DNA of 64,000 nt from Epiperipatus broadwayi (lineage: Eukaryota > Onychophora > Udeonychophora > Euonychophora > Peripatidae). Made by a program: the position numbers and the translations under genes. The notes beneath the pieces are model-generated. The model saw nothing but the letters and a program-made list of their open reading frames with translations. It did no database searches and was not told the origin of the DNA. Positions 13,382 through 25,739 of the stretch are shown here, one piece after another. Each line of letters starts with the position of its first letter. The first letter of the stretch is position 1. The stretch covers positions 1,114,516 through 1,178,515 of the forward strand of contig JAQFVV010000286.1 of NCBI GenBank assembly GCA_028023455.1. The letters are read 5' to 3'.

Positions 13382-14170
13382 ATGGAAACTCTTTACTGCT
13401 TCTCCTGATAACCTATGCATGCATCAATCTACAGATGCTGCTTTTGGTATATATAAGAATTATTCTAACATAATATTTATTTCATCAGTTTAACAAAGAT
13501 TAATTGATATTTAAATTTCAATTAATTAAATTTGATTAAAAATGGGTCTTGATGATGATGCTGTCAAATCTTCTGTCCCTTATATACATTTTTGTATAAG
13601 GGATCCTGGTTATGTTTCTTTATTTCACAGTCATTAATATTTATTTATTCATAAGAGTTTATTTGATTATGTAAGGTTTGAATTCCCATAACACAAATTC
13701 AAAATATTTTTTTCTAAAATCTATTGCCATTGACATCATCATCATTCTCATAGTAACAATCTCACTTTACTAAGCTCAGAACATGAATGTTCAGGATGTA
13801 CTTATTGGAGATAAGACAGTTGAGAAAATAATATACAGATAAGTAAATAAATTAAATAATATTTATTTTACATAATCTTGATCGATTTCAAAAATTATCT
13901 AAAGACATTTTCATTTGATAATTATAATAATAAATCAGTAAATATTATTTAAAAAATCGAATATTAATTAAAAATATCACATTCAATGAACAAATACATA
14001 AGCTTAAGATATATTTATAAAAAAAAAAAACAATTTGTAAATAATAAACAAAAAAATTTAAACGATGTCTACATTCAAACAAAATATAGTTATTAAAGTT
14101 TATATTTTAAAAAGGTCTCATATATATGCATATAACTTTCAAAACTTATGCAGTTTTTTTAAATAGTTTA
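13382..14170. other. AT-rich DNA, nothing recognised
   Basis: Includes a local hairpin at about 13575-13604 (CCCTTATATACA and TGTATAAGGGATCC) and homopolymer A runs. No gene is visible. Confidence 0.5.
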
Positions 14171-14563
14171 GGGATTCGAACTCAGACTTTCACATGATCC
14201 ACTACTCTCAGTGCCATCTCATATTGCTGACCCACCTGATCACGACAACCTTGGCACTAACAAGGGCTTTGAACATTCCATCGTCAGATTTTCAATGAAA
14301 TGGAAGGCTGAAAAGTTGTGATTTGGAATAGTTTGAAGCCTGTCCATTAAAGTATGAAGATTGGCTATCTTAATATAAAGCTGAGCACTGATTGTATATA
14401 TGTGTGAGGATAGTAATCTAGACCAACTGATGATTGCTGTTTTAGCATGAAATACATATATTGGTGATTAATTATCTTTTCAACATGTGTGTGATCAGGT
14501 GGGTCAGCAATATGAGATGGCACTGAGGGTAGTGGGTCATGTAAAAGTCTGAGTTCGAATCCC
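14171..14563 (+). mobile_element. HH2 foldback element with 73-nt terminal inverted repeats
   Basis: The left terminus (14171-14243) is the inverse of the right terminus (14491-14563), both 73 nt. Each terminus ends in a tRNA-like T-arm/B-box motif (GAGTTCGAATCCC on the plus strand at the right end). The interior contains an intact-looking hammerhead ribozyme at 14414-14470. Related units occur at 58683-59640. No protein is encoded, so the element must borrow enzymes. The organisation, with inverted terminal copies plus a ribozyme, matches PLE terminal repeats or retrozymes. Whether the B-box is used by RNA polymerase III is unknown. Confidence 0.75.
14414..14470 (+). ncRNA. Hammerhead ribozyme, family HH2, intact core
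   Basis: A self-cleaving RNA motif. In order: stem I outer strand TAATC (14414-14418), bulge TAG, inner strand ACCAA, core CTGATGA (14427-14433), stem II TGCT/AGCA with a GTTTT loop, core GAAA (14449-14452), a two-base-pair stem III (TA-CA-TA), cleavage dinucleotide TA (14459-14460), then stem I returns as TTGGT and GATTA. Both halves of stem I pair perfectly, ten pairs in all. The weak points are a T-T mismatch next to the core in stem II and the minimal stem III. Such short stem III hammerheads are known from PLEs and retrozymes and often work better as dimers. Cleavage is predicted after position 14460. Confidence 0.8.
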
Positions 14564-14570
14564 GAATATA

Positions 14571-15600
14571 TTACATATATAAATACAGGTTTAAGCCTGT
14601 ACAATGTATTTAAATAGTTTATTAAGTTTATCACTGATAGATAAGTTTGAATCTGAAGTATGATAAAATCCCCTTTATGTGATCATAGATGGATTTTTTA
14701 TGGTTTTGATTAATCTGTTGCTTAAATATGTGGGGTATATAATGGTTTCAACTAGTTATCCCATGGAAAAAAAGCTATACTTTGTATCTCCTCTATCTTT
14801 AGACTTCTACGAGGCATTTCTTTGAAGTTGAAAAGCTACATTATTCACAAATTGGTATACTTCATTCATCTTAACAATTCAGTAGTTTTCCTTTTATTTG
14901 AAAAAAGTTTGACATTCCAACTGTTTTTATGTCATTATGAAAAGTACTATAGCAGTGATCTGAGATAGTATAGAATACTTTGAATCTAGAATTGAATTCA
15001 TATAAAACTATACAATACAGGCAATGTGTACTTTATCTCTCCACAGATGTTGTTTTTATTCTTCTTCCTTTTCTTTCTATAGCATTTGCTCAAGCAATGC
15101 CAATTCTTTACAAAAATCCTTCACTTGTTTTCTTATCTTTAATCCCTGTTTTCCATTTTTAAATGATTTACCACTAACTGTTTTTTAAATCTTTAATTCC
15201 ATAATTACAGTTTGTTGTTTTGTTTTGTTTTGTTTTGTTTTTTTTATTTTTGACAGATTTTAATTTTAATTAATTTTCAAGCAAGGTTACAAAATATATT
15301 ATTTTATTTTATAACTTAGTGTATTTGGCATATGCTAGGTATTACAAACTTTACAAATCTCTCTTTATTAATATACATTTTATTATAATTATACAACTAA
15401 CTGAATATAATTTAAACTATATATATTTATATAGATATAAATCAACAATTGAGAGAATCTTTTTCTATTAAATTAATTTTCTTTTTATTTTATTTTTAGT
15501 TTGCTTTTCATTTTATTTTTAGTTTATCTCCCATTTTAAGACTGAATAAGATTTGCAATATACAACTTGGCTAGAGCTGGCAATGTCCATAACATTATAT
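14571..15600. other. Non-coding DNA with a (TTTTG)n run
   Basis: A short TTTTG array lies at about 15208-15245. Directly after the HH2 element there is a small hairpin (CAGGTTTAAGCCTG at about 14587). The frame at 14980-15162 has no recognisable similarity. Confidence 0.5.
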
Positions 15601-16640
15601 ATATAATGTTTTCACAGTTGTATGATGTAGATAAATTATTATTTTTTGGGTTAAACCATATATTATTTTTCATTACATACCGATATTTCGATGAACAAGC
15701 ATCCACTATTGTTAAGATTAACTTTTGAAAGAAAAATCATTAGATCTCAAGCAGTAACATGACTGAATGCGAGATGAAAAATGATATTCAGCTTAAAGTA
15801 GTTCAGCATTCAAAATATGAGGCTTATCAAAATGTTTATTTCCCTCAGTTTTTTCACCTATTAATTTTAAGTTAATATTAGAAGATAGAGATAAAATGAG
15901 AGGTTTTCACAAAGCTGGAATATATTGTCCTTCATCAGTTCTATTTAAACCAGTAGGTCTCATTAATATTTCAATTGACTCTCTCATAGTTCTTAAATCA
16001 TATCTCACCAAATTAGAAAGTATTTTTGCATTGTCGAAATCAGGTTTGTGACCAATTTCTAAACAATGGGAAGTAAAAACTGATGTCTTAATTTTCTGAT
16101 TAAAAGCATTTGTATGTTCCTTACTTCTGACATTTATTCATCTATTAGACTGGCCTACATAGTTTCTTGAGCAATGCAAACATGAAATTTCATAAACCCC
16201 CTGGTGTTCAAAAATACTCTGTCTTTAGGTTTGTGTAAAAAAATCACCAATGTTTATGCCAGTAGAAAAAGTCGTCTTTATATTAAAACTAGATAGTCTT
16301 CTCATCTTATCAGTAAATCCATTAATATAAAGGAAAACCACTCTATTATAAGATTAACTGTTAATTCTATCCTTTTTTCCCCTTTAGCATCAATGTTATG
16401 TAAAGCCTTACATATGATGTTTCTATTATAATCATTAGAAGGTAGAATATTTTTGTAAGTTCTATTTCTTAAGCAAGATGATCTTTATCAGACAAACTAT
16501 AAGCTCTAGTCAAAAGATTTTTTGCTACAGAAAATATTTAAGCAGGGTGATGATGAGACTTAAAATTATGATATCTCTTTGTAAGGGTGGGTTTTCTGTA
16601 AACTTATATTGAAAAGGTTTCATCACATTTTCTTGTAATT
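15601..16640 (-). pseudogene. Decayed Penelope-like element, connector plus GIY-YIG domain
   Basis: Read on the minus strand, the segment from about 16540 down to 15930 gives PLE pieces in order. First comes a connector with KNLLTRAYSLSDKDHL, then FNIKTTFSTGINIGDFF, then the GIY-YIG nuclease GVYEISCLHCSRNYVGQSNR, a basic RSKEHTNAFNQK stretch, the histidine-containing EIGHKPDFDNAKIL and the closing YDLRTMRESIEI helix. Stops and frame shifts break it. Reverse transcriptase is missing. Downstream (15660-15720 on plus coordinates) a GATG...CATCGAAATATC segment resembles the degenerate hammerhead-like tail of many PLEs, but lacks the CUGANGA core. An HH1 unit follows immediately at 16645. Confidence 0.8.
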
Positions 16641-16644
16641 CATA

Positions 16645-17026
16645 TTTATATGACTAAACAAGTCAATGAGTTCGGATTGAAGGCATTAAGAAGTTTTCAT
16701 CTTGAGCTTCTAGCTTTATACTTAACTAAATGGGTAAACATGGTTGGCTGGAGGGTTGCATTAGATCCAAAGATCTAGGTACAGTGCTCTCAAATCCAAG
16801 GCTCCTCATTGATGAAAAACATAAGCTAGAAACTAGTCTGAAGATGTTGGATGAGTAGATATTAGATAGAGATTTTATACACAAACCTTCCTGCATTCAT
16901 TGATTACTAGGGTTTGCACTGGGTGGCACTCCTGTATGGAGAGTTTTCTACTATCAATAACAACTTGTGTATGCATAGGAAATGCTGATCATGTGATGTT
17001 TTGTTGGTTTAATATATTAGTAAGAT
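16645..17026 (+). mobile_element. HH1 element, copy A (ribozyme followed by start of next monomer)
   Basis: It begins within the HH1 body (GAGTTCGGATTGAAGG, elsewhere GAGCTTGGATTGAAAA), passes through GGCTGGAGGGTTGCATTAGA and the hammerhead, continues into the 3' part ending TGTATGGAGAGTTTT, and then runs into AGGAAATGCTGATCATGTGATG, which is the start of the next HH1 unit. End followed directly by start is the order expected of a concatemer of cleavage-bounded monomers. It lies beside the PLE remnant at 15.9-16.6 kb. Confidence 0.7.
16794..16852 (+). ncRNA. Hammerhead ribozyme, HH1 copy A, core mutated
   Basis: Same architecture as the HH1 copy at 48549. Stem I outer strands ATCCAA and TTGGAT are perfect, GAAAC is intact and TAGTC is present with predicted cleavage after 16838. 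The first core base is changed (TTGATGA instead of CTGATGA), and stem II is eroded. It is probably inactive. Confidence 0.65.
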
Positions 17027-18664
17027 GTAATTTTACATCAAAAAAAGATTACAAATATTTGGGTTTATATTTATAATATAACAAATTAGTTATGCATAGC
17101 AGATATATAATTAGATTTTATGTTTCATTATATATAAATATACATTTTGAAAAATTACAAAATTTAATTAATGATAAAAACAAAATATATAAAATATTTT
17201 AACTTCAATTTAATAAGTATTTAAAATATGTTCAGATCTTTTATATTTTAGGATTATTAAGTTTATTAATTTATTCTCAAAATATTTAGCAGTAGAATAA
17301 ATAAAATTTTATTCAGACTTATAACTATAGGAATGCTAAAATTATATGGTTGAACATAAAATTAAAAGTATGAGCACAAAATTCTAAATATAATGTTAAC
17401 CAAAAAACAATTTTCAATTTTAAAATTCTTCAAAAACAAGTCATACGGCTATGTGTATCATTAATAAATATGAATTGATAAAACAAACATACTTTATTTT
17501 TTGTATTGTACCGATCAGTTTAGATAACACTCACATTTTATATCTCTTTGAACGCCTTTGTCATCTCTATACAGTACATATTATTATTATGCACAAACTC
17601 CTTTTGTACGGCCAGCTAGCTCACGGAGATTTAAATGAGAAACCCGGATAAATTACTTAAAACTACTGTCGTCACATATCTTTACTTTACTAATGGAATT
17701 TATATATAAATGAATAAGCAAACTCATAAATACATTATCTAACTACGATAAGAATTTAATAAGTATGTGTGTTTAATAAGCCATCAAATTAACAATACAA
17801 TATCTGGTTTTAATAATAATAATAAAAGCAATATAAACTACAGGTTTGTTTTACAATACTGTTTAATTTAATTAAATAACTGGTTAACATAATAAAGCTA
17901 TTTTCTTTACTAGTTTCTAATATTTGGAAAACATTATACAATATTAATTAAATGCTTCGTTCAATATAGGCGGGGAAGATCTATGTGCCATTGAGGTAGT
18001 GATCTGTAAACTATATATATAACTCATTGCTATTAGATGCACTAATTTATTATTAATAAAATTAATATTTTATAAACACAAAATAATATCTTTCACAAAT
18101 GAATATTTGATTTACATGTCTACAATATGGTCTTTTAATTATATAATGCCTTAACATGAAATGACTAACAAATAAATCAATAATTAAAAACATGGGTTTT
18201 CTATAACGCATTTTATTGCGTTTGTTTAGGAATTCGCTGTTAAAAGGAAATTGCTATAAATCAAGTGGGTTACCAATGTTAAAAGGGATAACTAAACAAA
18301 TAACAACAAATCACTTTGATTTTGATATATCTCACTTTGCCATAACTTAGAGGCAACTTTAAAAGTAATATAGATCTCGAGAATGAAAGCAGTACTGACA
18401 TAGCAGGAATAAAAACATCGATAAGATTGATGAAAATTTCGCCATTATATTTGAAGAACGAAATGGTCACTCTGCATTTTTGCAGATCGCAATCTGTCCG
18501 ACTATGAGGATCTTGAAGAATTGAAATCCACATTATTAGCTTAGATTTTCTAAAATACATATACTATTTCTATTAAACATTAACATTCGTAAAAAATTTT
18601 GATTTACAATGAATCAATATTCAAATATTAAAGTTAGAAATATTTTGAATCAATTTAAAGTTGT
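17027..18664. other. Non-coding DNA, nothing recognised
   Basis: The stretch around 17440-17660 is slightly richer in G+C (ACGGCCAGCTAGCTCACGG) and holds a 66-codon frame, but no motif is recognised. The minus frame at 18279-18560 has no similarity that I know. Confidence 0.45.
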
Positions 18665-19056
18665 AAATATAAATTCTTATTAAGCGCAATGTCAGCACGT
18701 AATACTTATATAAGGCTAAAACCTTAGTACATGCACCTTGAGTGCTTAATTTTAGCAAGAGAGACCTCTACAAATCATAATGTGAGATTCGACTTTATAA
18801 AGATAAGAGGGACTTAGTCATTGAAGAATTTATTAGTTTCATGCTCCCAAATCAAAATGCTTTAGATTTGCCTATATAATTAAGAAAAATAGGTTAGAGA
18901 TAAGAGGGTCCCTCTTATCTGTATAAAGTCGAATCTCACATTATGATTTGTAGATGTCTCTCTTGCTAAAATTAAGCACTCAAGGTGCATGTACTAAGGT
19001 TTTAGCCTTATATAAGTATTACGTGCTGACATCGCGCTTAATAAGAATTTATATTT
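18665..19056. mobile_element. Palindromic foldback element, family FB1, complete copy
   Basis: Long arms are almost fully complementary. The left arm starts AAATATAAATTCTTATTAAG and the right arm ends with its complement. Further inside, GCGCAATGTCAGCACGTAAT pairs with ATTACGTGCTGACATCGCGC. An asymmetric internal segment of about 100 nt (18810-18910) separates the arms. A second copy of the family lies at 32125-32366. There is no coding capacity. Target duplications are not evident. The shape fits a MITE or a foldback made from one terminal repeat in inverted orientation. Confidence 0.75.
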
Positions 19057-19850
19057 AAAATATGTATATTAAAATAATAGTGAGTTCATTGAACTTAGAA
19101 TAATTTGCTTATGTCAGCAATGCATATATTAATGGAGTAGACACTTTATTCACATCTATTGCTTAAATTAAATAATACATAAAATAATTGCCGAAGTGTA
19201 GCAACTTGAACTTTTTCAAAATCAAATTGGAATAAAACAATCATGACTATAATGTCATACTAAATAACAATAAAAGTAATTATTCCCTTTTATTTAGAGA
19301 TTTCTCAAACCAAATTTCATTTAAAACCTCTTTAATATCTCATCAAAGTACACTAAAATTTATTGTGTAATATTCATTTACTTCTCACAAACCTGAATTA
19401 GTACTCTAATAATAAAATACCAACACCCAATATTCATTTTATTGGCAGATCGCAATTATGAAGTATAAGTATTAGTGGATTATTTTTAATAAAGTAATTC
19501 CAACTCAGTGAATAAAAAATGAGCTAAACAAATACTCACTCATTTGGGAGAGCTTTAGATTGATCAATCAATCATGAGCTGCTTGAAAATATTTAAGGAA
19601 GGTTTCAATACACCAAATTAGATTTATTGGCACATAAATACTTAATTATTTTAAATCATAAATTAATAAATAATAGGAAACTGCCATAAGAAAAGAAATA
19701 TGAAATAAAAAGGCATTTTTAAGAGAAACTAGTAAAGTTGAATTAATCTTATAGAGAGCAATGACAACAGCAAAATTATAAAAACTATATAAGTTTTATG
19801 TATCTTACAAAGTGTGTTTATCTAGGATAGGGTTGCAATATTTAATTACT
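19057..19850. other. AT-rich DNA, nothing recognised
   Basis: No gene or repeat family was recognised. Confidence 0.5.
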
Positions 19851-20430
19851 GATGTTACGAAAGCCATTTAAAACAAAAAAAGTGAATTATATATTTTAGA
19901 AAGAATTCTTTTGGCAGTAATATTATCTTCCAACAAATCCTTTCATGTGTAGGATTCATAACTGCTTGCAAGTTCCTTTTGGAGAGGAAAATGAGGCATC
20001 TTTCCATCAATTAAATGGCTAGTTATTTTTTTATTAATCAGCAAAGTTCATTCACCAACAGTTCCCTTTATGATTTCAGGAGGCATTGGATGGTTTCATG
20101 GTAGCATACTGATGTTACTGGGAAAGGCTCAGGGAACAATGGCTATGCACCCTGACCTTAGCCTACCATTTTTGCATATACTAAATCATAAAATAGACTG
20201 ACATAGCTTTGAGCTGCAACTCATTCCCTATAATAATCTCATCCTCATCACTCCCTTTTAGGGAGGGGGATATTTATATGATGTTAGCTATTGCTCCAGA
20301 ATATTCTATCTTTCCGTAGCTTCAGACATTGTTCTGTCCATTCATTTAAAATAATTTGTTCTATTGTAATCTAAGATACGCTCTTCCGATAAATCTTTTA
20401 AGTCTTTTGTTACGAATCCATTTTTAGTTC
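19850..20430 (-). other. Unidentified block of more complex sequence
   Basis: Base composition is less extreme than in the flanks. On the minus strand short frames run for 20-50 codons between stops (for example KGVMRMRLL and the EWTEQCLKLRKDR-like reading in two frames), which could be an eroded retroelement tail. I cannot assign a family with confidence. Confidence 0.3.
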
Positions 20431-22305
20431 ACAAATGGATTACTAAGATAAAATAAAATTAATTTAAGATAAGTCCCTTTCTTTTCATTTTTAAATAAAA
20501 GTAAATGCATTACCCTTTGTTGAATAGCCTATGTAACTTTTAATCACTAAAATTTAATAGAAAAATATAAAAGTAGTTTTTAAGCAAATCTATTTAACAG
20601 ACTTTACTATTAATGTTTAAACATGTGCATATATATAATATCCACACACAAATATATGTAATAAATAAATCTTCTTTTATTAAAATTAACATTATTTAAA
20701 CCTTATTATAGAAATTAAAGTAAAATTAAAATGTTCATTTTTAAATGAATATAACAAAGCTAAAAAAATAGGCTTGGTGTGTGTATGAATATAACACTAC
20801 TATTAAAAAGGTAGAGATCATGTTTGATCTCAGGTTAGTGCTAAATGAGACATGAAACTTGAATCGAGTTTGGATTCAATCATTTTAGTATTATTAGTGT
20901 TATATTTTGCATCCAAATGAATTAAACTGGTATTTGAATGACATAAGATTTTGATGTATTATGCATCACATATCTGAAATATAATAAATAAGACAAAATT
21001 ATTGATAAATGTATGATATTTAGGGCAGAATAATGTTGTTTTATAATGTAATGCTAGCAAGATATGTTATAAAACATACATATATATATATATATATCAT
21101 AATTTAAAAATATACGATCATATTTAATAAGAAAGAAAAGAATAGTTAAAGAAATAATTAGTTAAAGATTTTAAAACACAATTTTGTAAAGTAAAAAGAT
21201 TGCATTATATTGTGCTTTTAAAATAGAATAAAACTATTTATTGAAAGCAGGTTGGGAAAAAAATTAAGAAAAAAAAGATTTAAATACTTACTCTTCTTTT
21301 TATAAGCTAAAAGAAATTAAAAGAATAAAATGTCTAAAAATAATCCTTAGTAAAAAAAAATCTAAAATAAAAAAAAAGATTAATTAATTAGTGAAAGTAA
21401 ACTTTTTAAATACCATTGAAAATTCCTGCTGATAATATTGAAATTGAATTAATTATGAACTATGTAAACATGAAGAGATAGTAGATTAATCTAGAAAAAT
21501 GATTAGATTAAAGAAGAATGTAAAAATCGATTAAATTACTGAGAAATGTAAAATTTAATCTAAAAAATTAGGTTTAAGGTATGATAAAACTTAAAGCTAT
21601 GACAAAAAATCAGGAGAGAAAGGGTATAAAATTCATAACTGTCTATTGTTATTTATTCTGTTTTTCATTCTGTTATTGATTTATTTTGGTCTTCATGCTG
21701 TTATTGATTTTTTACATTATTCATTGCTCCAGAGATTTAGAAATCTAAGTACAGTATAGATCCAGTTATTATTGATGTGGACAATATTATGAACTAGCAA
21801 CATGCATTGCTAAACTGCCTTAGAAGTGTTCAACTGGGCTTCATATTCTATGTCCTCCACCAAAATCAACTGTTCATGCTTGGAACTGATATTTAAGTCA
21901 TATAAAAGTTGCTACCACAACTCTCTCTTCTATTGTCAAGTCAAAGAATGGAAGACAAGCCCTGAAACCATCAATGGAGATCAAAAAGTCATCTAATATC
22001 ATGAAAAATCTAGGTAATATATATTTTCCATAATAATTGTTTATAGACACTTTATTTTTAAATGAAATGAACTTTAACAAAGGACTATTAAAAAATTTAG
22101 CCTGATTAATCATTTATATTTTATGTAAATTTTCATATTGTTATGTTATATTAAATTTGTGTGAATGAATAAATAATGATGTTTGCTTAATAGTTTTATT
22201 TGGTCCACTTTCTTTCTCTTGTCACTGCATCATCATTTATTTAAAGATGCAAATGTTTATTTGTGTTATGTTAATGTTATTGGACCCCCTTGATTAAGAA
22301 TAACA
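20431..22305. other. AT-rich DNA, nothing recognised
   Basis: A (TA) run lies at about 21078-21097. The minus frame at 21898-22113 shows no known motif. Confidence 0.5.
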
Positions 22306-22420
22306 GCTAGTTGGGATGTGTGAAGCACTGGTTAATGTATCTGTCTTCTGAGCATTTTGTCTATGTAACATATAGTTAGTTGGTGCCTGAGTTTGATTCT
22401 CAAAACAAATAAATGCTCTG
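22306..22420 (+). mobile_element. Probable tRNA-derived SINE head
   Basis: GCACTGGTTAATG (about 22325) resembles an A box and GAGTTTGATTCTC (about 22389) a B box. The distance of about 60 nt is slightly longer than in a tRNA. No clean tRNA fold or target duplication was established. It is probably an old SINE whose tail merges into the following 150 nt. Confidence 0.45.
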
Positions 22421-23584
22421 GATGGCAGAGTTATCTTGCAACAGTCAAGGTGGCCACAGTCAGGAAATGTAGTCATGTTATGCTTCATATAGCTCAATCT
22501 GTCCATGAATATCATTGGTGGTTATGCTATCAATGGTATTCTTTCAATAGTATTCTCCCCTCTGCTTGAAGTGCTGATCTGTACCCATGTTTTAGAGATA
22601 TCATTGAGTAATTGCATAATGAAGTGATAAATATAAAAGATATGGTTTAATAAATATTATGAAAAAATATAAAATAAGTACGAAGAAGTTATGTATTAAG
22701 CATAATAAAGCAAAAAGTTTAATAAAGTGAAAAATGTTAAAACTTAGTTAAAGTTGAGAGATATAAATATGAGATATAAAACATATTAGAGTTGAGATAT
22801 TAAAAGATATTAAATATTAAGTATAGCAAATAAAATATAATAATAAGTATAAAGCATGAAATATAGTCTGTAAACAAAGCAAAGTTTGAGGGATCCAGTT
22901 CAATAAGATGTATAACCAGTTTATGTATTTTAATGAATGCTAAATAGGAAATAAAGGAGAGTTTATTTTATCTGATATAACTGAAGATTGTGAAACTATG
23001 GTTATAGATTCAATTTTTTAGCATTAAATGAGACTAATATTACAGGATCAGACAATTATTGAATATCAGTATTTTTATAATAATGAAAACTTGTGATAAA
23101 TATTCATATATGATTATTTTAAATGTGAATGTAGATAATATACATTTATAATATATATAAAGCAGAAGTTTAAAGCTGTAGAAAATATGTAATAGAGAAA
23201 TAAATAATAAGTACAGCTAAAATAAATTTGTTTATTAATCTGCTCAGTTAACTTTCAACGCAGAGTATCTATATCAAAGCATAACTGATAGATAATTAGC
23301 AGAATATAATAGTAATTCTGATTATAAAATATTAAACTGGGTAATATTCAAGAGATTGTATAACAGGTAATTGTGAAGCACCACCTAACTTGTCAAATTA
23401 AATAACCAATGTCTATTGAGGAGAACCATATTGGCTTGTATATTTATTGCATATGAAAAATTAATTATGTGTCAAGCCTCTTTTATTTTGCATTTTTTGT
23501 GATTACTCTCAAGGCAAACAATCCTGGCAGATGCAGATTTAAAAGGATGATTATCAACTCTCTCATGCTCCAAAAACATTAAGC
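22421..23584. other. AT-rich DNA, nothing recognised
   Basis: Purine-rich AT sequence (repeated AATATAAA-type words) at 22620-22870 may be an eroded simple repeat. No gene is visible. Confidence 0.5.
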
Positions 23585-23745
23585 TGTATGGTGAATTCAT
23601 TGCATATTCTGTAAGAGCAAATACTACAAAATGACCCACACCAACATGACATTAAGAATTTCCCAGCATGCCTACTTGTATAATAGAGTAAAAATGAATT
23701 CATCATACAGTTCAAAGTTTTTGCAGCATGAGGGAGTCACCATAT
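23585..23745 (+). pseudogene. Fragment of PLE GIY-YIG domain, same family as 5.4-6.2 kb
   Basis: Plus-strand translation gives CIFCKSKYYKMTHTNMTLRI then SQHAYLYNRVKMNSSYSSKF. This matches the order of the better copy at 5.7 kb (CPNNYCKGTYYGES..., then QHKYSYNRARNDPSTYSVF): cysteine pair, KxxYY, the basic helix, then serine/tyrosine spacing. The catalytic tyrosine region is eroded and there is no reverse transcriptase. It is a short dead remnant in AT-rich DNA. Confidence 0.6.
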
Positions 23746-25700
23746 GTATAAAAAAAATGTCTTTGCTTATTTATTTTATTTTTATTCTAAATTATTTTAA
23801 AAATAATAAAACAATTTTATTATTAGATGATAGTTTTGACAATACATCCTAATATAAAATAGTGTATGTATTTCAATAAATAGTATATGAAAATGTTAGT
23901 TTATTTTGTACCATGGCAAAAAAATTATAATAAAGTTAATGACATGTATATATTATGTTAGGAGTATGTAAATGATTTTATTAATAGTATTAATAAAACA
24001 AATTATGTATTAAAGAATCTATTTGTTGACATTTTATTTACTGCATATATCTGAAAAATAATATGTAAACATAAACAAACAAGATATTAAAATATAATTA
24101 AAGAATGTGTATATATGTTTACATATTATATGTTTTGGGATAATTCAAAAACATTGAATGTTATGTATTTAATATATTATTTTAAAGTATTTAATTTATT
24201 TAAAATGAATATTTAAAAAAAATATTAATTATAATATACAAAATAGATAAATAAAAATAAAGAAAGGTCAGTATTCTGTATTTTTATTTAAAATATGATT
24301 TTAAAAATGTACTTATGTTTTTTAGTGTGTAAATTTAATTTTTTTATATTACGTTAAAAGATATTTTAATATGTATTTTATAAAGCTTAAAAAATATTTT
24401 AATGTCACAGAATGACTATGAATTTGAAAGAACTTTTATTAAGTAGACATATAGATAAATTTGGCTATTAATAGTAATTAATGATCTTAAAAACAAACTG
24501 AACTAGAGATATAAAAATTAAATGCCATAGAAACAATATCTAATAATGACAAATATGACATCATTGACAGAAAATTATTTAAGCCCCTGATTTTAGTTTG
24601 GATGCTCTCTCTCAATTGTTGTACAATTAATTAAACCATGCAAAAGTTTATGCATTATGTATATCAATAATTTTATTTAACATTTTTATTATAAATATGA
24701 TAGGCAAGTTTATAAAAATTTGCTCAAAAGACTTCATGTCTTTTGAAAATCTAAATAATATCTGATAAAAAATTATTTCATTGTGTTAAATATTAAAATT
24801 CATGGAATATATGAATATTTTGACTACTGTTTATGTTATCTAAATAAAGTATTATTAATGTGACAAAACATTAATTATGGAATACTTTAATTAAAAACAA
24901 AAATATCAAAATGGTTAAAAAAAATGTACACATTATTAATTTAGAAAATACTTAAATTTAAATACAATATCTATTTCACATTAGGAAACATCATGGGATT
25001 TACAACAAAATATCTAAAGAATTTTGAACTATAAATTATTATTATTTGGCTGTGTATTTACATAAAAATATGTGGGCAAATCATAATAGTTTGATATAAA
25101 ATAAATATTAATTTCAATAAAATTATAATTTGACAGACAATTTTTGTGAGCATAAAGCCAAAATTAAGTAATATAATTTTTTTATATTTTTTTATTTTTT
25201 TTAATATAGAGGAAAATACAGCATTTACCAAAAAAGTACAGATTAAAGAAAACAATAAATAAAATCGAAAACAATATATTTCTAATTATCATTTAATTTA
25301 TTTAAATAAAAAGTATATTTGTTTGCTGTTGTTTTTTCAGTTATATTTTTTAAAAAATATGTTTTCATGTATAAATATTTATGAGTGTTTTTGATGAAAA
25401 TATAGATTTAATAAAGATTTATATTATGATATTTTATGTGTGTAAATTTAGAAGCTTATGCTTATTGTGATAAGTAAATATTAAACAAATTAAACATACT
25501 CATTAAATTTTTGAAAATATATTTTATGTATTTATTTGACAATAATTATATAGTATAATATTTTTTCTTTTTGGTTTTTCTTAGTGTATCATTCACAACA
25601 CATGACATTTACATTTATAAAGCTATACAACACATATAATAGTTAAATGGTAATTAATTCAGGATTAAATTATTCAACAAGGAATTTATATGCAGTGTAA
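23746..25700. other. AT-rich DNA, nothing recognised
   Basis: Extremely AT-rich. Short frames such as 25058-25255 on the minus strand are low-complexity and not convincing. Confidence 0.5.
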
Positions 25701-25739
25701 ACACTTGTATTATATATGGATTTTGAACTTTGTCATCAC

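Noticed and set aside
14270-14300. CTGACGA on the minus strand in the HH2 body, also CTGATGATGGAATGTCCA at 58871
   Set aside because: A short stem TGGA/TCCA follows, but there is no GAAA and no stem I or III; not a hammerhead.
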